DNA from: Campylorhamphus procurvoides | Lineage: Eukaryota > Chordata > Aves > Passeriformes > Dendrocolaptidae | Assembly (NCBI GenBank): GCA_013396655.1 | Contig: WBMV01005981.1 | Location: 248,001 to 312,000, forward strand | DNA: 64,000 nt | Reading direction: 5' to 3' | In this document: piece by piece, positions 1 through 14,100 of the stretch | How positions within the stretch are numbered: position 1 is the first letter of the stretch | Layout of the letters: the number at the start of each line of letters is the position of its first letter | Made by a program: the position numbers and the translations under genes | Notes under the pieces: generated by a model | Told to the model about the DNA's origin: nothing | Databases searched by the model: none | Seen by the model: only the letters and a program-made list of their open reading frames with translations

Positions 1-3000
1 GAAATCTCAAAACTGTCATGTCCCATTAACACAGCATATCAAATATCATGGACTGATTTTTAGTTTAGCTGGAGACTGAGGATTTACACCACTGACAACA
101 GCCACGCATATGGTCACATACAGTCAGGAAATTAATAACTCTGTTTGAACCAAAGTGAGTACGGGTGCAATAAAAACATATCCTGCAAAGGCATCTGCAA
201 AGGGAAATGGGAGGAGAGCTCAGCTCTCGTGAGAAGAAAAAAGCCGGTCTCACTCTGGGCCCCACTCCTCTGCAAAACACAACACATGAAAGGGCCTAGA
301 CCTCAAAATGCTAGCAGGGAGATATTTCTGGGCCAGTAACTCAACAGTTTGTATCCAGGGAGCCAAGAGGGTACCAGAAGGTCCTCCTTGTGCAGAGAAG
401 CCTGGTTTCTGAGCAGATTCCAGTCCTGGACTGCAGGATGCCAATGAGTATGTTTGGCTTGTCACTGATGAATAAATTTGGCTTGTCAGTCAGCTAAATG
501 GCTATGATAACTAAGAAGTCAAGACTGCTTGCTCTGTGCCTGATAGTGAAGTAAGAAACTACATATTTTATTTGGCTAAGTCAGGTACAGTTTTGATATT
601 TGTTTCTGCAACCACAGATGGATTTTAGAAGCAGTCAAAAAACAATGGTGCACAGAAGGTCTGGGAGATTGTACGAGAGCATGCATCCTCTTGATATTTC
701 TGATATTCCCAAAGAAAAACCAACCCCCCCCCAAAAAAAAAGATAATTAAAAAAAAAACTGTGAGTCTTTTTTAACACATTAACATGCAGTGAGAAGAAG
801 CATAAATTCTGGTTTGGTTTGGTGTGACATGTTGTGGTACTTCGCCCTCAATGATTTCAGTCTGCCACCTCAGACAGAAAAAAACTCCATTGACCTGCCT
901 GGAAAATGTATTTCCAGAAGGGAAGCAGGACCAGTTAGTCCCTAAGTGGGTTAAACAGAAAATGTACCTACTCTTGCTTAAAAATTAAACAGCTTTCCAT
1001 GGTAACACTTTGCTGACTTGGGCTGTTTCAGTGACATAGTATATCTAGTGATACTATGAACATGCCCCTCCTGTTTGCAGAAAGATGTTTGTGTTGTACA
1101 GACATGTACCTTGTTGATATCTTTGGCCACCTGTCTTGCTTTTTCTGATTAATACTTTATTGATTTTTGTGTAATCACCATATTCATTCATATAGAAATT
1201 AAAATCAGAAGTATTTTGTTGTGTGGATATCTGCACTGAGTTGTGACACCTGCCCTAGACAGTGTACATGAACATCTTTTATTCGTAGGTTTTGTGACCT
1301 GGAACTAGAATTCTATTGAATTAATTCACCATCACAGACAAGTACTAAATCAGATGACAATCAAACACAATAAAACGGATTATTTCTTCTCTCAAATTGA
1401 TGATAAATAGCAAGAAACTTCAGTATATATGACAGAGCACTTCACTTCCTCTTCTGTACACTTGCATGAAATGAAAGGTACATTTTGTATTAATGTAGGT
1501 ATATGACATCTAAAAATAAATACATTGTGATTTTGCCTTCACCCAGGAGTAAATGAGAGCAAATCTAAAGTTGCCTTTTCAGAGGAATGTAAATGAATGT
1601 TGAAGGAATGCAGACAGAAGAGGTGCTTGGGCCACTTTGGCTAATGGTGATATTTGTAGCAACAATTCAAACTGCTCTGAAGTCAATAATCACCTAATTG
1701 GCCTTAGTGGGCTTCAGACCTTTGGCTCCTGTGACAAAAAGAAGAATTTGCTCAACTTTATCGGGGAATTTTGGTTTGCACTTAAATTTCAGTAAAGCAA
1801 ATGATGTAATCTATACTTTCTTGTAAGTTATCACAATTCCTTTGTTGACAGTTGAGCAAAGTTTTTTCCTCAGATGCAGGTGAGATGTATACTTGTATAT
1901 TTATGTTAAAGAAATCAGATGTCAGAGCAGAATTAGGTACTTGAAGACTCCTGAGAGTAAAAGAGAATTGGAGGTAAGACAGCAAAAACAGACTGCGCAT
2001 ATTGAAAGACGGTTCTTATTGTAACTGTACGAGAAGAAATGCTTGAAATAACTTTCAAGAAGCTAAGCCTCACAACTAAATTAATGGCTCACTTTATTCC
2101 AGTTTTTTTGGGGACCACAGATAACTATGTTAACCTTTTCATTTTTGGAGTTACCCTCTTTTGTGTGTGACCACACCTGTTGGGTGTTCCTATATGTTGA
2201 TCCTACCTGCCTTCCCAGGGGAAGCATATCTCTGGCTACCAACCACCATCAGGACATGGTGTTTCTAAGCTTGCAGCTTTGCTTTCAAAAGATGGGAAGT
2301 GCCTGTCTGACTCATGGAATGCCCTTGCCCCACCACTTAAAATCACTGCAACAGGGTCCCTTTGCCAGCCATGGGGTGGGTGACTCCACAGCAGTCCCTG
2401 TCTTCCCACTGGAGTGAGTGGGGACCACCCAGGCACCCCTGGGCAGCACACAGGCAGCACTCTTGGCCCAGCCTGAGCTCTAAACTCCCACAGTCCGATT
2501 GGTGGTGGCAGCCTAGAGGTACCCACAACCAAAGCTCATGAATGCAAAAAGAGGCAGACTCCCAGAGCGTCTCCCTTCTGCAGGAAATGGTGCCTACAGC
2601 ACTTCCCATGCTCTGTGCAAAGTGCAGTAGACAGTGGTTGCCTGATCTAGCCTCCCTGACCTTGCAAAGATGTGAATATGGAGCAGTCACGTGGACAGGG
2701 CAGTGGAAAAGAGGCTTAAAATCTGCTCCCAGCTGTTTCCCAGGTGTTTCCTTCCTCCCATATGTCAGGCATGACTGACTGTACAAACACTCCTTGCACC
2801 TGTGAGGAAAAATCAAACAAGGAAACCTTCAGCAGCAATTTAAGTTTGCATGACTTTGCTCTTAGCCACACTAAGAGTGATTACATGGCAGGTAACTGCC
2901 TCTTAGCTGGGAAATGGTAATAAAGAGCTGGGAGTTCAAAGACTAGTCAGTCACCACTTCAGTTATGATAATAATCAAGGTACAACAGGTAACAGACTGT

Positions 3001-3489
3001 GAAATTTTAGGTAATTGTTCCCAAATTCCTTCAATATTGAAAAGTGCACATCAATGATTTTAGTCCCCTCTGAGTAAACAAACTTGGGCTCTTCCAGACA
3101 AGGAAACTCATCCATGAATTCAGAGAGAGGAGCAGCAAAACAGGGACCTACCTTGCTCAAAGGTCCTATGGAGTAGCAGCATCATCCACCTGGTGCTCAT
3201 TCCCCTCAGCAAGTCATCTGCCTGCATGAATGGTGAGCCCTGGCTGGAGAATCACAGGGGAAAAAAGGAGGGAGCAGGCTAGCCATGAAAAAGGGATCAC
3301 AAAACCTCAAAGTGCGAAAAAACTGAAAGAACAGAGAAAGAAAGTCAAGTAGGATGCGTAAAAGAAAATTGTCTAGAAGAAAAAAAACCTAGTGTTTGTC
3401 AGAGGGTGGACATCTCATTCCCACCCAACCTGCTCCCACACAAGAGGTAGGAGTGCTGCAGGAAGAAGCAGCATGACTACAAGCACTAT
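1..3489. other. Intergenic, no gene recognised
   Basis: AT-rich sequence apart from a GC-richer patch at about 2180-2770. That patch gives a 157-codon minus frame (2343-2816) and a 96-codon plus frame, neither recognisable. No repeat family was identified with confidence. Confidence 0.6.
724..760. repeat. C-run and A-run low complexity
   Basis: Nine C (724-732) are followed by nine A and then GATAATTAAAAAAAAAAC. Simple homopolymer DNA, liable to sequencing-length error. Confidence 0.85.
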
Positions 3490-5117
3490 ATTCTACCTCT
3501 GAGCCAGGACTGAAAAAAGGGCTGCACTGGACCATGGTGGATGAAATCTATGAGGCTTGATGGGATTCATTCCAGAATCCTCAAATTGTAGTGGATGATG
3601 TTGCCGCAAAACCTCTCTTGATGATTTTTGAGTGGTCTTGGAAATTCAGAGAGGTCCCAGCTGACAGGAAGCTGACAAATGCTGTCCCAGTCTTCAAGAA
3701 GGACAAGAAGGAGGACGCAGGAAACTACAGACCTGTCAGTCTCAATGCAGTGTGTGATAAAGTTATGGAGAAAATTATTCTGTTAGGTATTGACAAACAC
3801 CTGAAAGACCGCACAGTCACTGGTCACAGCCAGCACAGCTTCAAGCAAAGAAAGTCCTGCTAATCCAAACTGATTTCCTTTTATGACAAGGTAACCCACC
3901 TAGTTGATCAAGGGAGGCCAGTTGATGTCATCTTTTTGGATTTCAATAAAACTTTCAACACTGTTCAACACAGGGTCCTTCTGGACAAAATGTCCAGCAC
4001 ACACAGCTGGATAAACACATCATGTGGTGGGTGAGCAATTGACTCATAGGTGGAGCACAGAGGGTAATAGTGAATGGGGTGACATCAGACTGGTGAGCTG
4101 TGACTAGTGGGGTTCCACAGGGCTCCTTCTTGGTCCCTGCGTTCTTCAACATCTTCATAAATGACTTGAGCACAGGACTGGAAGGGATACAAAGCAAGTT
4201 TGGAGATGACACAAAACTGGGAGGAGCTGTTGACTCTCTCAAAGGCAGGGAGGCCCTGCAGAGAGATCTTGACAAATCAGAGGACTGGGCAATCACCAAC
4301 CATATGAAGTTCAACAAGGGGAAGTGACGGATTCTGTACCTGGGATGGGATAACGCTGGATGTTTGTACAGACTGGGCAACGAGATGCTGCAAAACCAGT
4401 GCCATGGAAAGGGCCTTGGGGGTCCTGGTGGATGGGAAGTTGAATCTAAGTCAGCAGTGCCCTGGCAGCCAGGAGGGCCAACCATGTCCTGGGGAGCATC
4501 AGGCAAAGCATTGCCAAACGGTCAAGGGAAGGGATTGTCCCGCTCTCCTCTGCACTGGGGCTGCCTCACCTTGAGTGTTGTGTGCAGTTTGAGGCACCAC
4601 AATATAAGAAAGATATTAAACCAATAGAGACTGTCCAAAGGAGAGCAGTGAAGATGGTGAAGGGCCTTGAGGGGAAGCTGTATGAGGAGCAGCTGAGGGC
4701 ACTTGATCTGTTCAGGCTGGAGAAAAGGAGACTGAGGGGAGACCTCATTGCAGTAACAACTTCCTTGTGAGAGGAAGAGGAGGGGCAGGCACTGATCTCT
4801 TCTCTGTGGTGACCAGAGACAGAACCCAATGGAATGGCCTGAAGTTGTGTCAGGGGAGGTTTGAGTTGGATATTATGAAAAGGTTCTTCGTGCAGAGGAT
4901 GACTGGGCACTGGAACAGGCTCCCCGGGGAAGTGGTCCCAGCACCAAGCCTGACAGAGTTCAAGAAGCATTTGGATGACACTCTGAGGCACATGATGTGA
5001 CTCTTGGGGATGGTTGTGTGCAGGTCTAGGAGTTGGACTCGATGATTCTTTTGGATCTCTTCCAATTTGGCATGTTTTGTGAGTCTTTGATTCTGTAACT
5101 CTGTGACTGTACGATTT
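3490..5117 (+). mobile_element. CR1 LINE, 5'-truncated, plus strand
   Basis: A decayed chicken-repeat-1 non-LTR retrotransposon covering the middle and end of the reverse transcriptase ORF and the 3' tail. Recognisable reverse-transcriptase blocks are KEDAGNYRPVSL (about 3707-3742), DVIFLDF (about 3927-3947), SGVPQGS (about 4106-4126) and [14 protein letters not shown] (about 4200-4241), where CR1 normally has FADD. Stops and frameshifts break the frame several times, so it is inactive. The 3' end shows the CR1-type TTCTGT/CTGTGA repeats near 5088-5117. About 1.6 kb remains of a full length near 4.5 kb. Long antisense frames here (3955-4506 and 4566-5144, minus) are shadows. Confidence 0.92.
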
Positions 5118-8100
5118 TGAGGTGTGGATGCTTGGATGAGACATAAAGCAAATGCCCTGTTTACTGTCTACACATCAAACCTCTTATCATTTTTACTTCA
5201 GATAAGCAGCAAGTGACACCTGGTTTCCTAACTAAACTTTAACCAGGTCATTTTTTTTTTCTCTTCCTTGTACACAGTGTTTGGGGTGGCATTCAGTGCT
5301 ACTGTTCTCCCTGACAGAAGTCATGGTTGAGAAAAATAATTTTAGCAAAACCAACTATCTTTTCAATACTTGTAGTTGAGCATGCTTATCCACCCTTAAA
5401 GATCTATCACCTATGTCTCATCTTCAATTCTGCAACAAGACTTCCTGTAATCTTTCCAGTGAAGATTCACTACACACAAATCAAATCAAGGGGAGCTTTT
5501 ATTGACATGAAACACAACAGAGAGAATATTTACCAGGCTATATATCCTAATCAAATGGATTTTCCTTTCAAATTTCCAGAATTATTTCAAATTTTGTCAT
5601 GTTACTCTGTTGCAAAAATTGTTGTCATGCATGACCAAACTGCATTTTACTTTCAAAATTGTCACTATGTTGAAAGGAATATGGAATACTAACATCAGAG
5701 GTAATTCAGCTGCAGATCATTATCCTTTGTGGGAGGAATTGGGTTTTGGCCAGCAGGATCAATCATCTATCTCTCTGCAATAAAATGCAGAGCAGTGTAT
5801 TAATGTATTTGAGGGATTTTGAACAACCAGTTCCATTTTATATCAACTGTTAGTGTTCCTAGACAAATACCTGTTATTCCATATTTATTAATCATCATTT
5901 TGTAGGCCAGATCTTTAGCTGGCTTACATCTAGACTTCTCTGTTGAGGTTTCATCCCTGTATTACACAAGTTGCTGCCCAACTTCAATATACTGCTCATT
6001 TCCTAACATTTCTATATTTATAAATAAGGTGATTCAGACAGAGAAGGGCACGCTTTAATGTTTTGCTTGGAAATAATACTGTCTTATTCTGATATGAGAG
6101 CATGAAATGGGCAGGGATTAAGGACAGTGCACAATATAGCATTTGATTTTCTTGCATCCGTGCATAACCAATCCAAAGATTTTAGATTTTAAAGTACTAC
6201 TTAGCAATGACAAAAGCCCCCTGGCAAAACGGGATTGGTTCAGAGCTGCAGAAATAAGACGTATCAAATGCCTTTAGATTTCCTCCCTTGAAAATAAACA
6301 CCTCCTGTCAGATATTGATGTTGACAAATTGACAAAATATCCAATTGAACAGATGTTTTTGAACCAGAATGCCTTGGTCCTCTGTCGGAGCTCACAGACA
6401 GATGCATCACCCAGCGTTTCCAATACAGGAATGAGACACACAGTCACCTTATATGAGTCAGTCAGACATGACTTTGTGACTTTAGACAGTTTTCACAAAC
6501 ATATCAGTTAGAACCTGTGGGGTCAATTATTGGTATCCCTTAGCTGAGTGTGGATTGCAGAACAGGACTTGATAGGCCCGATCAACCAGTCTCTGTGCTG
6601 TTGAAACACCCCTAACAATGCTGGTTGTGCACAGAGGCAAATGGAGGACCAGCCAGGAGGCTCTGATTTGAGTCAGAAAGGCATTCCGCAGGAGTCCTAA
6701 GCAGCAAGGAAAGACAGACTGTGCTCCAAGCAAAAGAGAAGGAAGAAAAAATAGTGAAGCCATAATCATTTTAGTTTAAAAATATATGTCACTAAATGCA
6801 AATTTAGTAATGATTTTCCCCCCCCAGAGAACTCGGTTTTTGAATAAACCACAGTCCTCCCTCCCCTCACAGTGCTGTCAGATCATTTGTCACAGACCAT
6901 GCTGATCAGCTGGGTCCATTTCCAACTGCTATGCATGCTACTTTACCTCACATTTTTGGATGCCCTGTTTGCTCAGACACTCAAAAAGGAGCATAACTCT
7001 ATTTCTGGGCTTTGCACCAGGTCAGTGGTTTGCTAATATTTTAACTATGCCAATGTGTGCTGAAATGTTCTGTACCTTCTTTGAAAGAAATCTCATCATA
7101 GTCAGGTAGTCTGAAAAAATGAACGATGGAATAATGTTTTATAGTCATCTACAAAGACTGGTTACAAACCAAACACTGAGTTTCTTTGCAGGAGTATGTA
7201 AGTTGCATGAGCAAACACAGTCACCTCCATGGCTTGTGTTCACACTTGCTCTCCAAGTCTGCAGAGGGCAGGAATACAGATTCCTTCACGTTCCCAGTTG
7301 CTGGATGATAACAGCATTAATGACCACAATGTTGACAAGGCAGGGCCATTTATCAGTCTCTTGCCTGACCTCATTCACAGTTCATCTAGAGATGATGAAC
7401 TGAACATCACCAGCCACTGTCACCTGCCCACACAGTCTGCTGCCTCAAGACCTCTGCAGAGGCAGATCTCTCTCCATTTGCCAGGCACATCAATTTGGGT
7501 TGAATGTGGGTCAACCAAGCATGACAAATAGTTCTAAAAACACCAAAGCATTGTCTCCAGCATCATTTCATCCCACTTCAATCCCACTTAGTCGTCACTT
7601 TACCAGAGTGGGAAGCCCACTCTCCTTGGGTAGCTGAAAGAAACTGAGGCTCCTGTGCAGCTGCTTACATGGTCTTACCTCTTGCAGCACAAAGAGGATG
7701 CACACCAAATGTGGTCTTCAGAGATGTGTGCACAATGAATTAAACTGAAGGAGAAAGTGCGGATGAAGCTGCAAGTGCCAGCAATACCTGATCTTTCTCA
7801 TTGCAAAACTCTGTTTTTCAGCTGGTTAGAATTTTGTCAGACTCTGAGGAAAGACGAGAGGAAGTTTTTGATGCCATGTGTCTCCCCACAACTGAATCTT
7901 TTATTTAATTATTTGATAGATTTTCAGCAAAGTGTTTTAGCCACTCTTGAGAATGAAACTGGGGACAGAGGAAAGAGAGAGAAATGTTGTCAAGGCAACA
8001 GTAATCCCATTATTTTCTAGCTTCTGAGTGCCTGAGTAGGCAACCTTTATCTTCTTTTCATGTCATTTTTATACATAATGGCAATAATGTTGGAGACAAT

Positions 8101-11100
8101 TATTCTCATCCCTTTTAAGAAGAGGATGCCAGGGTACTGATGGGGTAGTAAGACATGCATTTGCAAACAAAACTAACTGGCACCTTCATAATGTTGGCTA
8201 CTGGATCTGCTGCTATTTTGAAAACAGGCTTTCAGGGCCTAACTACTCTGTTAGCAGCATCTCTTTAAATTGCCCTCCATTTGGACAAGATCAAGAAACT
8301 CATTTTCCTGGCCTGAAGTGCAATTGACAGCCTCCACGCGTTTTGAGCATATGTTCGTGTTCAGTAATCATTTCCCTCCAGATTTTATGGCTCATTGTAA
8401 TTTTTCACACAACAAAATGCTTTCAATGGGGACAAAGGCTCTGTGTTATGTTTTGAGGAATGTCCTTGAGGAGAGGATTTTAATTTCTGCATGATGGGGG
8501 AGACTTTTAAATCATATTGCATCAGTTATCATTTGTCAGAAAAATGTGTTTACTATAAACTGAGCCTACAGCACATTTGTAAAGTGCACTAAATGATAGG
8601 GAAAAAAAATGCAAACCCAAAACAAGAAAACAAAAACAAACAAGAAAAGAAAAAACCTACAATAACTGGCCTTTCAGGAGTCCTGTTGGATTTACATGCT
8701 TTCCTTTCACTCTTCTAGAGCAAAGGAAGTTGGTAAACAAATTTCAAGTGTTTGGTTTTTGGATTTTTTTTATTAGAAAAATACAGATCTACCAATATTG
8801 GAAGTACATACAGTAGTGTGGATCAGATAATGTTTTAGGAAAAACAAGTTGAGTGGAAAGTGACAGTAATACTTGAATAGACTGTTTTGTGTTTCTGCTC
8901 AGAAAACCTTTTATTTCCTTTTTTACTTTAAAAAAATCCCTACATTTTTCTACTGTTTTACTTTGAGTTATTTCTGGTATTTTAATACTATTACTCCATA
9001 TTTGTATATTTACATATTGCAAAATATGAAGGCAACAATTCCTAGCAAACGGACTACTGGGCTACAGCAAATGAAATTTAAATTATATGTAGGCTTCTGC
9101 TACTGAAGCTCTGGCCTGTATGGCAAGATATTTTATTTCTGTTTCTCCATTCCCCAGGCCATGAAAAAGGAATGATATATGAAGTCACTGATTAGGTACT
9201 TTGATATCTATGACAAAGGCTTTATGGAAAAAAAAAGGATATTATTAGTATGTTATTCATAAAAGATATAGTATAAGGGTTTATTTGTGCATAAGAAGTC
9301 TAATGGGCATGAGAATATATCAGATATGTCAATATTATTGATTTTGTTCTTATTCAGACTGAACCATCTCAAAAAGTAGGACCTTTTCTATTGAAAAGAA
9401 GTCTTCCTTGACTTCTGCTCATGTTTTGCAGTGCCCAGCAGGGTCTGTGTCTTTGATTTCCCGTGGGTATTACCCTTCTGTGCTACTTCCCACATCATCA
9501 GGTTGTCACCTTTCTGCTATACGAAGTTGATTTATCATTTCTTTTTTAAGTATGCTCTGACAACCCATGCAGCTTTGTCCCTAGCTAATATGTGCATAGA
9601 TACTGAATCCAGTCCGGCACTGTAAGCCAACTAAGTAACTGCTCTTTGAGAACAGATGTGACATTTAAAAAATTGCAGCAAAACCAATTGCAGCAAAACA
9701 TCAAGGAAAACATCAGCAGCACTATGAAGAATTTCTGAGAATGTCAAAGACTACTTTACTGCTGCAACAGCAACAAAAATAAACCCATGCCAAGAAGAGG
9801 AAAATAAAGGTGTTAAATAACAGCCAAATCAGCCAGTGTGAGAACCTGATGAGAACTTATTGACTGCAAAGGAGTACGTGTGCCTACACCACATCACTAC
9901 CACAGAGGTACAGGATGTTATCAGTACAATGCAAACCTTAACACAGCTGTCATTAAACCACAGGCTGTGTTTGCTCTTGGGTTGTTTAACTAACTTTGAG
10001 ATGTATTTCATGGAATCAGCTGTTCTGCTGTATGACTTACACCACCTGTTCTCCACCTGACAGGGTGAACTAAGCCACTTCTTGTCATGTGGCAGCACTG
10101 CAGAATCAAAGCCGCACGTGCTTTCTCCTCCTCCTCAGACCTCTCAAAAACAGAATATTGTACTAGTGCACAGAGAACTTGGACTTCACACCTGAAAATA
10201 CTTAAATGTGTGTTGAATTTTACCGTAGAACTTCACAGTTTGACCTAGTACAGGGCTTAATTCTGCTTGAAATTAAATAAACAGCATGATTCCCACCATG
10301 AGGAATCTATGTTCTTATGCCTTTGGAGGAATAGGAATATGGGTTTATGGCCACAGACATATGTGTGGCTTTTCTCACTAATCATGTATCAATCAAATCC
10401 TCTGTTCCAAATAATAGCAATAATTAAGTACACTGCATTCACAGGAGGCAGTATTGTGGTGCAGGCTGGGGTCAACAGTGCTCATGCACTTCTAACATGG
10501 TCAGTAGAGAGTTTACTCATTGCTAGGCTTGAAAGGCAAACATAGATGTTGATTATCTGTCATTTTAATTATTATTGTAGCTCTGACATGGGGGAGAAAT
10601 CAACAGCTGTGAAACAGCAGCCAGCAGCTGTGTTTTCTGCACTATTCCTACTGTAAAAGAGGTAAAACACCTGCTAGTTTTTTAGCTATTGCACAAGTAT
10701 AAAGGTACTTCGCAAAGAGTGATTTAAGTCTGGTTCTGGACACACATATATACATGCACATATACAGTGACTTTTAATTAAGGAGAAACTGAGGATCACG
10801 TACAAGAAAAACTGAAGTCTTTCAAAATTAGACAGTAAGCAAAACTAGAAATGGCTATAGATGTCCTCACTCACAGTCTTCCTTGGGACATTAGGACACA
10901 GCTCAAACAATAAATAACAGCAAAGTGCGGAAGCATCAAGCAGGCATTAAATGGGTTTGATGAGATGGACTCTCCAGGAATTCTGGGCAATTTTTGGTCT
11001 GACAAGCATTTGGAATGTGATGAAATGTGCTGAAATGCCCCAGTGTTGCTCTCTTCTCAGATATGGAATGTATCTCACTGTTCCATATCTATTCTTGCAC

Positions 11101-14100
11101 AACATGGAGAGCATGAGAGCTTTAACCCGGCAAGACTAATAAATACCAACATACACGACTGCAGTCACGTCATTTGTCTTGGATGGTTTTGCTCAGGGAT
11201 TGCCTCAGCCTCATTTGCTACACAGTGAATGAATGACACTTTTGCAGATTTAACCTTTGCTTTACGTTACTTCTCATTTCTCTGAGCCAGAAGGACTTTG
11301 TTCTTGGGCTCACTGGCAAAGAGCACCATTTCCTTTCCCTGCCACAAGGCATGTTCACAGAGCATAGAAACAGAAGAAACAGTGTTATGATTTCTCCTTG
11401 GGTGATTTCAACAGCTCAAGCAGCTAAAAGCAACAGTGTCCCTGCCTTGTTTACATTCCTGCTGAGCAGGTACAGACAGGGCACAGATCCATATGTGTCT
11501 ACCAGGGCACCACTGTGTGCACACAAAAACTCCTCTAGAAATTGAAACTCTGCCAAAGGGTCTTTTCACAGTGTCTAAGGTAGGAATTAACGCTTGTAAT
11601 TGTATGCAGCTTTTAATTTCCTTGGGGCAACATTTCTCATGTCAGAGAGGCATAATTCTATGGTTTATTTTGCTTCTAGTTACTCAGCATACCTCTCATA
11701 GAAAGCATAATAGAATATTATCTTGACTTGCTCTTGCTGTTTTACAGATCATGTAAAACAGTAATGCCTGATCCAGTCTGAACACCCTTTCAAAGCACTA
11801 GTCAAAAAGGACTTTTTCCCAAATTTTTTAAGCCTGAAATTCTCCTTTTGTGCCAATTTTGTAAATGTCTGACTTGGCCCAAATTTTTACATGCAGTTCC
11901 TGAACCTGAGCACCACCCCTTTTGTACATCTGACAACAAAGCATATTTTTTTCAGAGAATGAATATAAGGACTTTTGGAAAGTCAGGCATCGCATTAAAT
12001 TTAGCCAGAACTGTGAAATCCAAAATAATTAGGCATTTTGAAAGATAGGACCAAAATTTGTACTCTTCCTAGAGATGGTTTTCAATTATGAATGCTTAAA
12101 TAGTGACTTTTTTTCCTACCAATGGGTCAGTAGTGGCACATGCAGTAAGTTTCAGATGAGCTTTGTTCCTGTCTCTTCTTGCTCATAGGACAGATAGGTC
12201 AAATGTCCCTATCTATAAATTTTCACAGACTCGTTTGTGGAGTCATTTGGAACCCATTTAAGAAAGGTGTTCCTCAAAACTGAAATGTTAGACATATTTT
12301 GTTAGCCATGATTCCTCACTCCTTCCCTCCACCAAAAATAATCACTTCAAGAAAGATTCTGCTTTATATCTTGAAGACTGTGTATTTTCTCCCAGACAAG
12401 ACTCCTCTGGCTCAGCAAAATTGCCATGGTCCAAAATAGCTCAGAAAAACCATCATGGTCCAAACCCTTTAAGTTCTATATGCAGACACAATGACTTGAG
12501 TAAGATGGGCCTCATCTTTTCTGCAAGGTCAGAGATTTACGTGCCAGTGGGGTTCATGAGCAGGATTTTGCATTGCATCCACACAAACACACCAGGATCC
12601 AAAGGAGTAGTTCGCAAGCAGGGATTTTTGAGTTAGTAAGATGACTTCCACTTGAACCCATGTCTGTATGACTCCTCATCTCTTCCTCGGTGATGCACAC
12701 TTGATTGCTCCACTTACACCATGTGCACTTTGCTGCAGGTGCTAAAAGAAGGATGGACTTGGGATGGCATTGCTGAGGGACAACAATTTTCCTGTCACCA
12801 GCTGCAGCAGGGACAAGCCATCTCTGACTCAAGGGCAGCATGTGCAAAGAGTATGGACTTTGTTACTGGGGAAGGGAGGAGGCAGGGAGAGTCAGATCCA
12901 CCCAGGAGAGGAAAAAAGTAAACAAATAAAGAGAGAAGGAAACAGGGCATCTTGACAAACTGCGAACATCTTATCTCACAGGCTCCTAGGTTCAACAACA
13001 CCAGTTTGGCCTGTGCCACAGACATTTGTTCCAGTGGCTCCCAGGTGTCATATGGCCCAGAATGCCTGCCTTCTCCCACTGCACTGCCAATTGTTTACTT
13101 TTATGTGGCAGTTAATAAAGCCCCAACTGCATCTGTGCAATTCTTGTGAACTGCTGCTTAGTGCCGACATGTTAATTCTCTTGGAAATGTTTGGAGCATT
13201 TGACTCTAATTGGTCTTGGCAACGACGGACAGACACACTATTGCTAGTCTGTCAGCAGCTTGCATTGTGCTGACTGGTTCAAACTTCTAGGGTTTAACTG
13301 GGAAAAAATGGAGGAAAAACCTGCTGGAGCTGTAACAGTTTTCAGTGAAGCAATCAGTGCTTGCACAAAGCCTGCACTTCAAGCTGCACTCTGACCTTTG
13401 CTGTTCAACTGATTGAAATTTTACAGTCGTTGCTGAGAACACTTTTTTTTTCAAATAATAATTTGAGTAATCACAGTGTCTTCATCATGACTTCTGCTGT
13501 TCGACATTCACATCTAAGTTGAGCTACTGTAGCAATCTCCACTGACGTGGAAAGCTACATGCAAGTGGGGAAGTGATGCCTGGATGAGCTGAGGTAACTT
13601 CCTAAGGTTATGCAAAACATTTGTGGCTTGATACAGCACAGAACTTGCAAGTTGTGGTCCAGTTCTCGCACACACACAGAGACAGAGATAATGAATTATT
13701 CTGACAAATGACAATCCGAAAGAGAAAAGGACACTTCTTAGAAACAACGAAAACCAAGGCAATAAAACCCTCAATGCTGTAAAATCCTTCCATGGATAAT
13801 GCAAAATGAACATCTGTGCACAGCCAGGATGAAATCCACCCTGGCAAGGATGGCTATCTCCAATTCAGAGTACTCCAGTGATCTTGCACGGTGAACAAAC
13901 CCTCACTGTATTGTTTGCAGTGACAAAACATCCTTGGCAGCTTTAGCTGTGCTGGAGCCAGTTGAGTCTGCTCCCTTTGCAAAGTAAAGGGAGGAAGACT
14001 GGGAGGATGTCTATCAAAAGCATGTACAGCCATCTTTTGCCCTCCTGGCAGCACGGACAAGAGCAAGCTGACTCTGCACAGCACTCCCCACATGTCTCCA

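Noticed and set aside
4566..5144. 192-codon minus frame, and the 183-codon minus frame at 3955-4506
   Set aside because: Both are antisense shadows of the plus-strand CR1; the sense strand carries the reverse-transcriptase similarity.
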